Source: Roridomyces roridus
Taxonomy: Eukaryota; Basidiomycota; Agaricomycetes; Agaricales; Mycenaceae
Direction of reading: 5' to 3'
DNA: 64,000 bases
Assembly: GCA_029378245.1 (NCBI GenBank)
Contig: JARKIF010000010.1
Coordinates: 496,001 to 560,000, forward strand
Position numbers and translations under genes: made by a program. The notes under the pieces are model-generated. The model did no database searches. It worked only from the letters and a program-made list of their open reading frames with translations, and had not been told where the DNA came from. Of this stretch, positions 1 to 11,578 are shown piece after piece. Positions within the stretch are counted from its first letter, which is position 1. Each line of letters starts with the position of its first letter.

Positions 1-1002
1 CACGAGGGAACCGGAGAACATCAGACCGCTGAGCAACGGAATTCTCGGTATGAACCAATGCCCCACACTCCGACAGACAGTCCTCTACTCGGCCAAGATG
101 ATCCTCGTGGAGAAGCTCCCGCTTACTACGAGGTTGTCGAGCCTCCTACCGAGTCGTATCCACCTCCTGGAATCTCCGTCGACCTGCAGGAAGCCGAATC
201 ACAAGCGCCAGCTCCACAGCGCCGCTCAGGCTTCTTCTCCCTCTTCCGACCAGCACCGCCGCCCGTGCCCGTCACACCCCCAGCTCAGGACCCTAGCCGG
301 CTCTCCCTGCACCATAGCCGCACCCGTTCCACGACCAATACATCCACAGCTGGCACTCGCCATCGTCCCACGGGCTCGACCTCTACCCTCTTCTCGCAAC
401 TCAGTCGCACGCGCTCCAATACCTCACTCGCGCCCAATAATCTCACCTCCCCGTCACTCATCTCCCTCGCCTCCATATCCTCGCCCCTCCCGCATACACT
501 CATCAAGACCGAGTTCAGCGCGTTGCCCAAGAATGGATTGACGCCTGAGCAGCTGAGTCTGATCAGTGGGACGAAGGAGGGCGGGTTGAGTCGATTCGGT
601 GTGCCTTGGGGCGCAGCCGCTGTTGCGTATGCGAGCGCGAGTGCCAATGGCAGTCGGATTGCTGTCAACGAGAGTGAAGCGCCGCCGCCTGGTTGGGAGG
701 AGGTGACTGGTGCGCCTGGTGAGGCTTCGGGGTCAAATTCTGATGCTGTGGAGGCTTCTGGGTCACAAGTTCCGGAAACGGAAGCGGCCGTGGCAGCAGA
801 CACCGAAACGACCTCCCCCGCAGTTGTAGCAGAGCCAGCTACCCCAGCGCTTGTCCCGCCGCGCGCCGAGTCGCGTGCGAGTGCCATGTCGACGCAGTCC
901 TTTGCGACCGCTGATGAGGGCAACTCCGACTCGGAGTCTGACACCGACATACCGCATATACATGTGCAGGGGCCCACGGACGCGACTATACGACCTTCGT
1001 AA
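1..1002 (+). CDS. Ser/Pro-rich hypothetical protein, 3' part
   Basis: The reading frame is open from base 1 through an internal Met at 58 to the stop at 1000-1002, so the gene starts left of the window. About 334 residues are visible. The protein is low in complexity: Pro-rich near the start (a short FFSLF segment followed by Pro/Ala), then long Ser/Thr/Arg-rich stretches, a more ordered piece around residues 150-200 (TPEQLSLISG and FGVPWGAAAVAYA), and an acidic Ser/Asp-rich tail. No catalytic motif, membrane segment or signal peptide is visible. A reverse-strand ORF overlaps most of it but has a less convincing composition and is treated as a shadow. Function unknown; I am confident it is coding but not of its role. 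Confidence 0.7.
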   Translation, partial: HEGTGEHQTAEQRNSRYEPMPHTPTDSPLLGQDDPRGEAPAYYEVVEPPTESYPPPGISVDLQEAESQAPAPQRRSGFFSLFRPAPPPVPVTPPAQDPSRLSLHHSRTRSTTNTSTAGTRHRPTGSTSTLFSQLSRTRSNTSLAPNNLTSPSLISLASISSPLPHTLIKTEFSALPKNGLTPEQLSLISGTKEGGLSRFGVPWGAAAVAYASASANGSRIAVNESEAPPPGWEEVTGAPGEASGSNSDAVEASGSQVPETEAAVAADTETTSPAVVAEPATPALVPPRAESRASAMSTQSFATADEGNSDSESDTDIPHIHVQGPTDATIRPS

Positions 1003-1144
1003 ACGCTCACGATCCCCACTTTTTGTTTATTTGCATTGCCATTTACACGCCCCCACGACGCCCTGCATCTCAGCATTGCCATATCTATATGCATTGTATG
1101 TATTTCTTATCCCATCCCACACTATGATATCGACGAGCACTACC

Positions 1145-1297
1145 TTCAAGATCATCGCTGCGCTACCCACTCCCCACACTATATACAATCCGATCCAGAC
1201 TAATTTTCGACTTCACATTGTCTGGCTTGCGCCCGTCTTGACTGTTATTCACCTTACTGTACACTTACTTTAGCTTAGCTTACCCCACTTGTGGGAC

Positions 1298-1331
<34 letters not shown>

Positions 1332-1573
1332 ATGGGATATGAATTAACAAAATGAACGAGCCAAGGAACGAACGAGCGGATGAATGAATGCTGGCTGACA
1401 GGTGCAATGGCGGGTGTATGTAAATTTACCACACGGAACTTTAGAGTGGGCTGCAATAGCAGTTCTTTTATCTTGATTCGGGTTTGGACTGAATGAAGTG
1501 GTTCAATCGAACGTGCACTAATAGCGCAATTGCGCGGTGAGGATGAGAATCTGGTACATAAGTATGTGATCTG
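1145..1573. repeat. 430-bp block, copy 1 (second copy at 19285-19729)
   Basis: This noncoding stretch downstream of the first gene is repeated with high similarity and in the same orientation at 19285-19729. Shared landmarks include CTTCACATTGTCTGGCTTGC, a GATG microsatellite, and ATTAACAAAATGAACGAGCC. Copy 1 lies immediately left of the FAD pseudogene; copy 2 lies immediately right of a fragment of the same gene. Confidence 0.85.
1295..1336. repeat. GATG microsatellite
   Basis: About ten tandem copies of GGAT/GATG, with one interrupting GGAC unit. It lies inside the 430-bp duplicated block. The other copy, near 19440, has contracted to about three units, so the tract length changed after the duplication. 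Confidence 0.85.
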
Positions 1574-1639
1574 CTTGGATGTTGCTCTATTTAGCGGTGG
1601 ACACACTCGTCGGCGCATGACTTGGAGCCACCCTCATAG

Positions 1640-2130
1640 CTTTAGACTGGGACCGCCGTGGCAGGTGCGTATTGTGCATTTCCTCGGGCGGCTTTCAAAC
1701 TGACAGACTGTAGGCTGGACCCTAACCTGCGTTGGGGCAACATTCTCGCATCCCTCGGCGCTCTCACCGTCGCCGCCATCCATCTTTCCGTTACCGAGCA
1801 CCTCCGCCCTGTCTCTGCGAAGATAAAGAAGAGTTGATACGCCGATGGAGGAACAGGACGCTGCCGAGCGCGTGTACCCTTCTCTCCTCCGCCCTCGTGT
1901 CCCTCACGCATATGTCTTCTTTGCCTTTGACGACGACGAGGCCTAGAGGGGCTAAGCACCTTCCGTCTCTGTCTGCCAAGATGAAGACGAGCTGATACGC
2001 CGATTCGAGGACTACATAGAGATGACCAGTTTTGATGCACGGCCGTCCTTGACTCTGGAGCCGCCGGACTCGCTGTACTTGGTCGCTGACTTGGGTGCGC
2101 TCCTTTGTGCGCCAATCGTTCAAATCTAAC
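1640..2130 (+). other. coding-like stretch, no gene resolved
   Basis: Several short + strand frames look coding but cannot be joined. One reads from about 1715 with a hydrophobic stretch (ASLGALTVAAIHL). Another, about 1967-2129, is open for some 55 codons and ends at TAA. A motif (AAGA.GAGTTGATACGCCGAT and AAGACGAGCTGATACGCCGAT) occurs twice, about 154 bp apart, suggesting a local duplication. It may be a decayed small membrane-protein gene or the ruined 5' end of the next pseudogene. Confidence 0.3.
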
Positions 2131-3956
2131 CGCGAAGATTAGCTTCTGAACGAGCACAGTCCATCTGTATGAAGCAGATGGCCGCCCAGGCGGACACGCG
2201 AATACCGTCAAGTTGGTGCCCTCAGAGAAGAAGGAGGAGGTCATATCGACACGTAAGGTCACGTCCATTCAACCAAATCCTCGACTCAATGGCTCACTAG
2301 CAGTTTATTACGAGCTCAGTAATGCCCGTCTCCTCCCCTAACTTTGATCTACAAATCGTCTGCAATCCCAGCACGTACCCCAACTCTATCAACTTCCTCA
2401 AGCTGCAAGGCATCCCACACGTCCCGACCGAGATGAACTTTAGCGTCTCCCGCGATCGCGGCGCGCTCGAGTGGGCGGGGGACAATCTCATGACGGTCTT
2501 GTGCCAGCCGTACCGCCTCGTCGATCCAGAGATGTGGCGTCTATTGTACGACGTCCTGCAGTTCAACGCGTGCTGCAGGAGCATTATCGCTACGCCTTAC
2601 GACGGCACTGAGGAGTCGATTGGGGAGTACCTTGACCGGAAAGGGTATTCCGAGTCGTTCAAGGATCATTATCTGATCGTGAGCTTTCTGTCTTCATATC
2701 GCTCTGCTCCTCACGCAGATTGTAGCCGATGACTGCGTGTGTATGAAGTACACCCCCGGATAAATGTGCTATGGACTTTCCTGCCCGAACGCTGGTGTGT
2801 ATCTTGCTGCCCCTTGACGTTCGCTCATAGCCGCCAGATACAATCCCTGAATAATCACCGGCAAGCCTTCGTGGCTAAATGTTAGCTGGCGGGAGGTAAG
2901 TGTCTCCGTCGCATCTAGAGCTATCGTAACGTACTCTGCAGCCGGGTCCACGTCAACTATCCAAGCTACCGGATGAGCAGCTGCACCTGTCGACGCCCAT
3001 CGCGTCCGTTAGCACTCAGGAGGGCACCAGCGGCGGGCAATTGACCACGGCGGGCGGTGTGTCAGAGACGTACGACCACGTCATCTTTGCGTGCCACTCG
3101 GATACGACACTCCAGATCCTGCGGGTGGGTGAGGGGATGACGAAGGAGGAGGAGGAGATCCTTGGGATGTTCCAGTGGAATCGGAACGAGGCGGTCCTTC
3201 ATCCTGATGTTAATGTGAGCAGAGCGCGAGGAAGGAGCTGTGCGCTGACCGTCCCGAGCAGCTTATGCCGCAGAGCAGACTTGCACAATCTTGCTTGGAA
3301 CTACCTGACGCAGTCGGTGCGGGACCGACAGGGCGAGCGCAAAGCGAATTCAGATCAAGTGTCCTTGTACGTGGTGATCCTCCCCTCCGCGCGTCGTCTT
3401 CTCACCTTCTTCTACAACGTGTGAGTCTGCTCCCTCGAGCATCGGCCGCCTCCGCTGACCGTTCCCCAGACGGAATGAACAACACATCTCCGAAAAGTAG
3501 CACGGCCCCGTCCTCGTCACGCTAAACCCTCCCTTCGAGCCCCGCGCCGGCCTCTTCGCAGGCCGGTGGCAGTACGACCACCCCGTGCTCGACGGCACCG
3601 CTATACGCGCTCAGAAACGCATGTCAGGGATCCAGCACCCGCGCCGGTTGTCGTACGCCGGTGCGTGGCTCAAGTATGGGTTTCATGAAGATGCGTTTGC
3701 GTCGGGGTTGGCTGCTGCGAGGCCGCTTGTCGGAGAAGGAGGACAAATGCTGTTTGAGATTGATTTGGCGGTGGATAGGCAGCCGCCCAGTGCGTGGGCT
3801 GTGGTGATGTTTTTCAGGCCGTTTGAGGGGAGTGGGGCGAGGGCCGGTGTGGCGCTTGTGGGATGGGCTATTGGCGTTCTTGAATGGGTCCTGTGGTCCG
3901 TGCTTGGGGGGTGGGGGACGGAACTGAGGGAGGCTCAGAGGGTCAAGGTGAATTGA
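2090..3956 (+). pseudogene. FAD/NAD(P)-binding oxidoreductase pseudogene (amine-oxidase-like)
   Basis: Order of conserved blocks matches the fungal FAD-dependent oxidoreductases of the amine-oxidase fold (COG2907-like, often near cyclopropane-fatty-acid synthases): YEADGRPGGHANTV near 2166, the TYPN...LQGIPHVPTEMNFSVS block near 2370, ITGKPSWLN near 2855, YDHVIFACHSDTT near 3070, WNYLTQSV near 3297, and a C-terminal block with YAGAW and GFHEDAF ending at 3956. It is broken. The reading frame shifts just before the YEAD block, where a few bases appear lost. A further shift followed by TGA (2744-2746) replaces an expected Trp, and more shifts lie near 3290 and 3480. The Rossmann GxGxxG start is no longer recognisable. 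Remnant intron borders (GTAAGG..TAG near 2250, GTGAGC..CAG near 3216) survive. A second, much shorter copy lies at 18745-18975. Confidence 0.8.
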
Positions 3957-4138
3957 GTTTCGTGTTGGTTGTAGCTACCTTTGTTTGGGCAGTTTGTCCC
4001 TGTATGACAAAGCTTGTACAAATTTGTTGCTTCTTTGCTTCCTACCGCCACCTCTTTGAGTTCTCTGCTTGCAGTGAGCCTCTTTCTTCACTCTCTTGTC
4101 CCATCTGAAGGGATGACAGTCTGCAGCTCAGCCTCATG

Positions 4139-7100
4139 ATGTCCGAGCCTAATCCCCCCCGAATCAAAGGAATCCAGCATCTGACTCTCAAGGGTGTGTA
4201 AAATCTAAGACTGTACCAGTGAGATGCCTAATCTGTAGCTATAGCTGGGCCAGGGGGCCCAGGTGCAGACGGGAAAGATGGTGGTCATGGAGGGAACGCC
4301 ATCCTCAATTAGTATGCTTGTTTGATAATCCTGCCATAAAGTTGACTCATCCTTGTCAATGGTTTCTATCAGGATCAAAGGTACATCACGGTGACACCTC
4401 TTCTCACCATCAATTTGCCAGCTTAAATTGGCGTAGATCAGATAACTTTGATGTTTTATTCAATTGGTTGGGAAGTCCCCCTGATCCACATGACACACAA
4501 CAGAAGCTCTACAAACACCGCCATGAAGACACTGGAATCTGGCTTCTGGAAAGTAAAGAGTTTATGGATTGGTTAATGACACCTGGCAGCCTGTGGATCC
4601 GGGGAATCTGTATGTTCAATTCTTTATTACTCCCAGTTTTTTCACCTGACCTTCATAGCCTGCACTGGAAAAAGTGTACTCAGGTAATTCATGCAACCAC
4701 CAATCCATGATTTCTACTTATATATATATATACATATAGCGCAACAATCCTCAGGCACCTCAGCAAAAGTGGCAAAAGTGTCGTCTCATATTTTTTCTGT
4801 GACTCCAGTCAGGGATATAACATGGAAATCATGTTAAGCTCCATTGTCTGGCAGCTCTCCAGGATTCAGAAGTCACATGAGTGTCTTTCTGCTTTCCTTG
4901 AGAAACGAGGCCCCATGAAGCCACAGCTTGAAGATCTGGAAAAAATCCTCCTCAACTTGGTTGCAAATCTGGGACAGACTTACATTGTTCTGGATGGACT
5001 GGATAAATGCCCCGAAGCTGATTGGAGCACTCTTACAAAATTTGTGAAAAGGGTTCGCAGTGTTCCTGAACTGCATTTGTTGTTTACCAGTCAACCTTGG
5101 CCAGAATTCCACACAGAATTAAACCAAACTGTTGATCACATAACAATACACACAACAGTACTGAGTGGGGATATCAGATCCTTTGTGTACAGCCAGCTGC
5201 TTGAACTTTGGCCTTCCGCAAACAAGGAGACTGTACATAAAATCACAAACAAGATTGTGAAACAGAGCAAGGGAATGTAAGTTAGCATACACTTGATTCA
5301 TGCCTCAACTCAAATCAAGTAGGTTCCTCATGGCCAAGTGCCTGATCATTCAACTAGAAGATAAGCCATGGGATGATGAGTGGGACAAAGCCCTTAAAGT
5401 TCCTCCAGCTCATCTTTCCGATGTCTACAGCCGTTTTGTGCAACGGCTCATAGCGAAATCAAAATCAAAATGGCGGCCTCTTTTTATTCAGGCAGTACTA
5501 CAGTGGCTTTCATTTTCAACAAGAGACCTCACCAAAGAGGAGCTTGCAGATGCTATTGCTTTTCCCTTGGAGCAAGAAAACTTTGACTTCTCCAAGCTGG
5601 ATGCATCAGTCTATCGCCCTACCAGGCGCACAGGAAATTACCAAATTTTCAAGTTGTTTGATGGCCTCATTGACATTCACACCCTTGAATCAAAGGAAGC
5701 ACCAATCAGTTTTGCACACCCATCCATACGAGACTATGTTCTTTCCCCAGCGTTTTCCAAAGAATATTCATCCGAAGAGTCTCATAAAAAGCATGAATTC
5801 ATGGTTGATCTCAGCAAAAACATCTCCCAGAGGTTCATTGCACAGACTTGCCTTCATTATCTCCTTCTTTTTTCAAGACAGAACCATGTAATGACAAAGG
5901 ATACCCTGGGCAAATATCCACTTGCCCTATATGCAGCTCAAAACTGGTTTCACCATCTGCGGCAATGTGATGATGAAGATCAGAAGCAGCTACACTCACA
6001 AGCAATGCGTCTGCTCAAAGATGGAAGCAACCAATACTGTGCATTGTATCAGCTACAGGGAGTCAGTGGTTCTGAATCCAGATGGCACAAGCCACCTATA
6101 CCTGCTATATGTATGTGTGCACAAATAGGTTTCCAACGGGGAGTATCATCATTGCTCCGAGTCCAGGATGGAACAGTAGCAGTGGATGCAGTCAATCATG
6201 ATGGTGAGACTGCATTGTATATTGCTTCAAATGGTGGCCTGTTCAGCATTGCAAAGCTGTTAATTGAAGAAGGAGCATCACTGGAGGCTGTTGCAAAGAA
6301 TGGCCAGACTGCACTGCACTCTGCCACCTGTTCTGGCCACCTGCATATTGTCAAGTTGCTTATTGATAAGATTCCAGTGGATACTGTTGCTAGAAATGGC
6401 CAGACTGCACTGCATTGTGCTGCACACTTTGGGCATCTAGAAGTCACAAGGTTCCTTATCCAAGAAAAAGAAGCTGTAGTCAATGTCATTGCAAAGGATG
6501 GTTGGACTCCCCTGCATCTTGCCTCGCGCTATGGTCATTTTGATATTGCACAGCTGCTCCTTGAAAAAGATGCATCAGTGGTGAATGCCGCTGCTAAGGA
6601 TGGCCAGACAGCACTACACCTTGCCTCACAGTATGGCCACCTCAGGCTTGCCAAGCTGCTTATAGCCAATAAAGCATCAATTGATGCTATTGCTAAGGAT
6701 GGGATGACTGCACTGCATATTGCATCCAAGCATGGCTACCCCGATATCACAAAGCTGTTCATTGCCCAGCGCACATTAGTGGATGCTGTTGATAAGAATG
6801 GCTGCACTGCATTACACCTAGCTTCAAGCCACGGCCACCTTGAGATTGCAAAACTGCTTTTGGATAATAATGCTTCAGTTGCGGCTATGGCTAAAGATGG
6901 CTGGACCGCTCTGCATTTTGCCTCCTCCTTTGGCCACCTCCATATTGCAGAGCTGCTCATAAAGAAGACTGCTTCTGTAAATGCAGTTGCCAAAGATGGT
7001 AGGACTCCTGTGCATGTTGCTTTGCATTGTGGACATTTGGACCTGGCAAGGCTGCTCATACGACAGAAAGGTACATCAGTTGATGCTGTGGCAAAGAATG

Positions 7101-8518
7101 GTCGGACTGCACTGTATCTAGCTGCACACCATGGCCACCTGGATATTGCAAAGCTGCTCATTGAACAGAAAGCTCCAGTTGATGTTGTGGCCAAGGATGG
7201 CCAGACCACATTACATTCTGCCTCAAAGTGTGGACACCTTGATATGGCAGAGCTACTCATCACTGAGAATGTGTCAGTTAATGCGATTACAAAGGATGGC
7301 TGGACAGCATTGCATCTTGCTGCCCGCCATGGGCATCTGAACATTGCAAAGCTGCTAGTTCACCAAGAGCCGGCAGCAGTGAAAGCTATAGCCAAGAATG
7401 GCCACACTGCCCTTCATCTTGCCTCATCTTATGGCCACCTTGATGTGGCAAAGCTGCTTATCACAAAAGGTGCATCAGTACTTGCTGCAACAAAGGATAA
7501 CCGTTGGACTGCATTGCATTTTGCATCACGCCAAGGCCATTTTGATGTAGCCAAGCTACTTATGAAACATGGGGGGAGATCTTTGTCCCTAACTACTGCT
7601 CAAGATGGCTGCACTGCATTGCATTTGGCCTCACACTATGGCCATCTTGCCATTACAAAGCTACTAATTGAACAAGATGCACCGGTACTTGCTACAACAA
7701 AGAATCATTGGACTGCACTGCATTTTGCATCGTGCCATGGTCATCTGGATGTGGCACAGCTACTTTTGAAACAGGAGGGAACATCAAGTTTGCTTGTAGC
7801 TGTTGCTGAGGATGGCCAGACTGCACTGCATTTGGCCTCACACTATGGCCATTTTGCTATTGCAAAACTGCTCATTGGCTTGGAACAGGGTGTGGCAGTA
7901 AATGCTCTTGACAAGAATCATTGGACTCCGTTGCATTTTGCTGCCTGTTATGGCCATGTGGATGTCGTCAAGTTGCTTGTAGACAACAGGGCATCAGCTG
8001 GTGCTCTTCAGCAAGATCAGCTCACTGCACTGCATCTTGCTGCTCAATTTGGTCATTTTCATGTTGTGCAGTTGCTTACTAGTCAAACAGAGGTAGTTGT
8101 CTGTGACCAGGATCACTTGACTGCACTTCATCTGGCTTCACGTTATGGTCACCCTGATGTGGCAATGTTGCTTATCAACAGAGGGGCAGAAGTGAATGCT
8201 GTTCTGCATAGTAACAAGTGTACTGCACTGCATCTTGCTTCAGAATATGGGCACTTTGATGTCGCAAAAATACTCAGTGAAAACAGGGCATTAGTCAATG
8301 CCCCTGACATCAATCACTGGACACCCCTTCATTTCGCTTCATACAATGGCTATATTGACATTGTCAAGCTACTCATCAAGTATGCTGCTTCTGTGGATGC
8401 TAGAAATGTGCACGGACAGACTGCACTGGATTTATCTTCAGGCAAAGGCCACCTAGATATCACAAAGCTCCTCACTGACCACAATTGTGATGGAGAGCTA
8501 GCGGCAATTGGCGGCTAG
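4139..8518 (+). CDS. NOD-like receptor: NACHT/NPHP3-like NTPase with 23 ankyrin repeats
   Basis: Spliced model: 4139-4193, 4245-4311, 4422-4609, 4659-4683, 4740-5276, 5323-8518; 1355 residues, all introns GT-AG. After a short leader, residues about 19-41 are Gly-rich. The P-loop GISCTGKS (about residues 102-109) is rebuilt only by splicing across two introns that flank a 25-nt exon. A Walker B-like VLDGLD follows near 195, then a sensor-like LLFTSQP. A winged-helix-like linker precedes 23 tandem ankyrin repeats of about 33 residues from about 560 to the C-terminus. This is the layout of fungal STAND/NLR proteins, in which repeats sense a ligand and the NTPase acts as a switch. I see no known effector domain at the N-terminus. 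Start chosen because the aligned paralogue at 15698 begins at the same point. Codon use is AT-richer than flanking genes. Confidence 0.9.
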
Positions 8519-10714
8519 CTAGTTCCGGCACAGAGAGAGAATTGGTCAAGGTGAGTGTTGTAGGTTTTGTGGTATTTTTGGGGTCTCTACCTAGCTAACT
8601 ATAGACTACAGGTGTTTATACTACGGATATGATCGGAAGCCAGGGGGTCCAATTACATGTCAAGGAATATGGTGCAGAGCCGTCGGTAACGAGGGTCAGG
8701 CTAAAATACGTAGAATGATGTCAGTAATCAAATGAAAAATGTCCGTTACAGCAATGCATCCACAATCACCTAATGAGCCCAACAACCCCTGCCAATAGGC
8801 AAGGCACCATACATCTACATCTGTGGTGCCTTGCTAGTAAGCAGTGAAACTGTTAAAATGACTATGGCTGAAGAAATAACCGAAGAAATGCTGAAGAAAT
8901 GCTGGACACCAAGTCCACTTGACTAGGTAGAATCTTGGTATCTCATGTACAGTGGATTCTACCTCGTCTATTCTCCAGCAATACTCTGGCTTGCCGGTTT
9001 CCCCCTCTCATCTTAGAACCCGACATCTCAGTAATTCAACTTGGTCCTCATTCATACATTCGACACGACTACTGGTCTCACACCTGCACTACTAGTTCCT
9101 CTGTGCTCAACAACACTGCAGCCCGAGGCCTTGCGTCTGGCCTCTTTCATTGCAGATCACACTTGTCTCATCTGGTGCTTGACTACCTCACCCCATGTCT
9201 GAATCACCGTCACCTTGCTGTCATACCCGGCCGCGTTACCGAGCGTGATCCGATCGTGATCCGATCACCGGCATGTTAGCCTAGGCGCTGTCGTTGACAA
9301 CAAATCTCAATTAACAACAATCAATTGGTTTCATACTATTAACACAACACATGGCTTCGGCACCGAGGATGATCGGGAGGAGTAACAAGAACGGTGGGAC
9401 TGGGACTCGCTTAGCGAGTCCCAATTCCACTGCCTTCCCGTCTGGGTTCGCTAGCCGAGGGCACAGTGGGACTCGGTCGCTGCCGTTACCATGGCCTCAA
9501 ATCCCATGACATGATACAATCAGCAATGCCGAGGGCCCGGGGGGCTGCCGCAGGCAGCCGGGCCACTGGTTATGCAAACAGTTTTAAACGGCGCGAAGTG
9601 CCTCTGCTGCAATTATTGCACAACGTGCTTCAGCCTTCGCGCGAACATGTGGAGCGCGTTGTGCACACTTTCTTTGTTGCCTCCTGGAGTATATAAGTAC
9701 ACCCCTAGGAGCGTAACAAAGGCGTGTGCAGCGCGTTCCCGCTGCTATTTGCTAAAAAAAAAACCTCGAAGACTGAATGTAATCAGGTCCTCGTGTGACC
9801 ACTGACGCGCGCAAGCGCGTGCTTCACGCGCATCAACCCACGGGGGCTCAGGTTTAGGTACGAAGCCTGCTGTAAGTATGTGAAGTCAGAATGAAAGTAC
9901 AAAGTGTAAATAGGACCTCCCAATAGGAGGCAAATGGTCCAATAAGATGGGAAATTCTGGTGGAATTTGGCAGGCAAAAAGGGTGCCAAAATACAAGCAC
10001 CTGGAGTTGATCCATGACAAGATATTGTGGGAGGCAACATAACAAATAGACTATTGAACCATTGCTGCAGATTCAAACGGAGTCAACATTTCGACAAATG
10101 AGATGAAATATGCACACATGCAGCATTACCGAGGTGTTTCGTCAAAGGCTGCCTAAACTGTTCAATTTCAAAGTCCTTGGAAATATGCGCAAACTGTTCA
10201 CTTTTGGTCTGGCCGGATGGCCGAGTGATCACATTGCCGGCAGCATCAGCGGCCGAGATCACTCAGTGGGACTCGCGACATCATGGTGGGACTCGAGCTC
10301 TGCTCGGCAAATTAGCCAAGCGTTAAGCGAGTTCCAGTCCCACTCGTATATACTCGATGATTGGGCTTCTCTGGAAAACCACATGGAAAGGTGCACGAGT
10401 GCAGGATGGACAGAAAGCATGTAGGACACCAGGACAATTAGTGTAGTTCTCATGGTACCTTGTAGAGGTATAAAAGCCCTAGTAGTTGTAGTATATTCTG
10501 TACCTCTCCTAGTCGTTTATTCAGCTCATTTCACGAGACATTTATCCGCACTACCCAATCCCCCTCTTCTTACCGAGGTGTGGACAGGAGTCTTGTTGTG
10601 ACATCAGTATCCGGAAATTGACCTGTTCAAGCTCCAAAAATATTTCATTCACTGGACAGTTATGCAGTATCATGCAGATTTGACTATATGCTGCATACTT
10701 GTCTGACAGTGTTA
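8519..10714. other. intergenic region between the two receptor genes
   Basis: No convincing gene. It holds short ORFs without recognisable domains. From 9360 to 9740 and again from 10205 to 10580 there are GC-richer segments rich in GGGACTCG motifs, each followed by a TATA-like sequence (TATATAAG near 9694, TATAAAAG near 10470). They resemble the promoter ends of long terminal repeats, but I cannot define their borders. Confidence 0.4.
9402..9422. repeat. short perfect-arm palindrome
   Basis: GGGACTCGCT and AGCGAGTCCC face each other around a single central T. Related GGGACTCG words recur at about 9471, 10268, 10287 and, reversed, 10341. It could be a protein-binding site or part of a repeat element. 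Confidence 0.5.
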
Positions 10715-10863
10715 GGCTCCTTTTGGATAACATTACTTTCCGACATTTTGGAGCATTTCATTGCCAAACAGAAAATGACGGTTACTTTGCATCACCAAAA
10801 ATGGCAGCCGAAGTAACAAAGAGTCGCTAAAGTAACCGTAAGTAATGTTATCCGAATGGAGCC
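10715..10863. mobile_element. Tourist-like (PIF/Harbinger) MITE
   Basis: 149 bp with terminal inverted repeats of about 24 bp beginning GGCTCC and continuing TTGGATAACATTAC on the left and its near complement on the right. It is flanked on both sides by the trinucleotide TTA (10712-10714 and 10864-10866), the target-site duplication typical of PIF/Harbinger elements. No coding capacity. Adjacent to the 3' flank of the minus-strand receptor gene. Confidence 0.85.
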
Positions 10864-11578
10864 TTAGTTCCATATGCCAACTTGTTACGAGAACTTCACT
10901 TTGAGTGTGGAAACTCACCAAGTGAGAACACTCAGAGCACACAGGAAAGAACAATAGACCTGTTGCATGTAGGCAAAAGATGTAGAGTACATGTACAATC
11001 AAGGTAGAAGACAAGAAAAGATGATGTGATCAATGTCCAAACAGCTGCCATCTGGCCCGTCATAGGCTATCAGGTTTACACCCTCCCCCTTCCACAAGAA
11101 TCAGCTGTCAGTACCAAATCACCAATCCAAATGTATAGTAATATGCAAGGTAAGCCACAACCAAATGCATGCCCAAACCCAACCAATTGACTGCAGTGAG
11201 GGGGGAAAAAAAAAGGTTTGCGGTCTTGGAGAACAATGGAAAGTAATCAGAAGTATTTCATAGAAGCAATAGGAAATACAAAAGTCACTGGGTCTTCATC
11301 TCAACATCCAAACAGCTGTACAACACACAATGGGCCCAACTATAGTCTCTGATTCAACTCTTATTTTTGGTTCACAATTATACACAAGGATTCAAACAAA
11401 ATCTGGACAACATTGCACCAATAAGTTTCCATATCTGCCGTACTTTGTATGTTTCACTCTCTTCAAGTTGACAATAATCCACAGCAACAAGAACTTTCCT
11501 TAAGCTCCACTTTAATTTTTCAATGTTGAGCTTCAGTTCAGGAAGTACAGTGGGGTAGACAAAATACACCTTTTGTAA
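10864..11578. other. intergenic, no gene seen
   Basis: AT-rich sequence downstream of the minus-strand receptor gene. It contains an A-rich tract near 11205 and no coding frame I can support. Confidence 0.4.

Noticed and set aside
285..1094. 269-codon reverse ORF over the first gene
   Set aside because: Mirror of a Ser/Pro-rich + strand frame that stays open to the window edge; no supporting features.
4245..4311. Alternative reading frames for the second exon of the + strand receptor
   Set aside because: Only the Gly-rich frame, with acceptor at 4421, agrees with the paralogue and gives a whole-codon transcript; other frames reach a stop or break phase.
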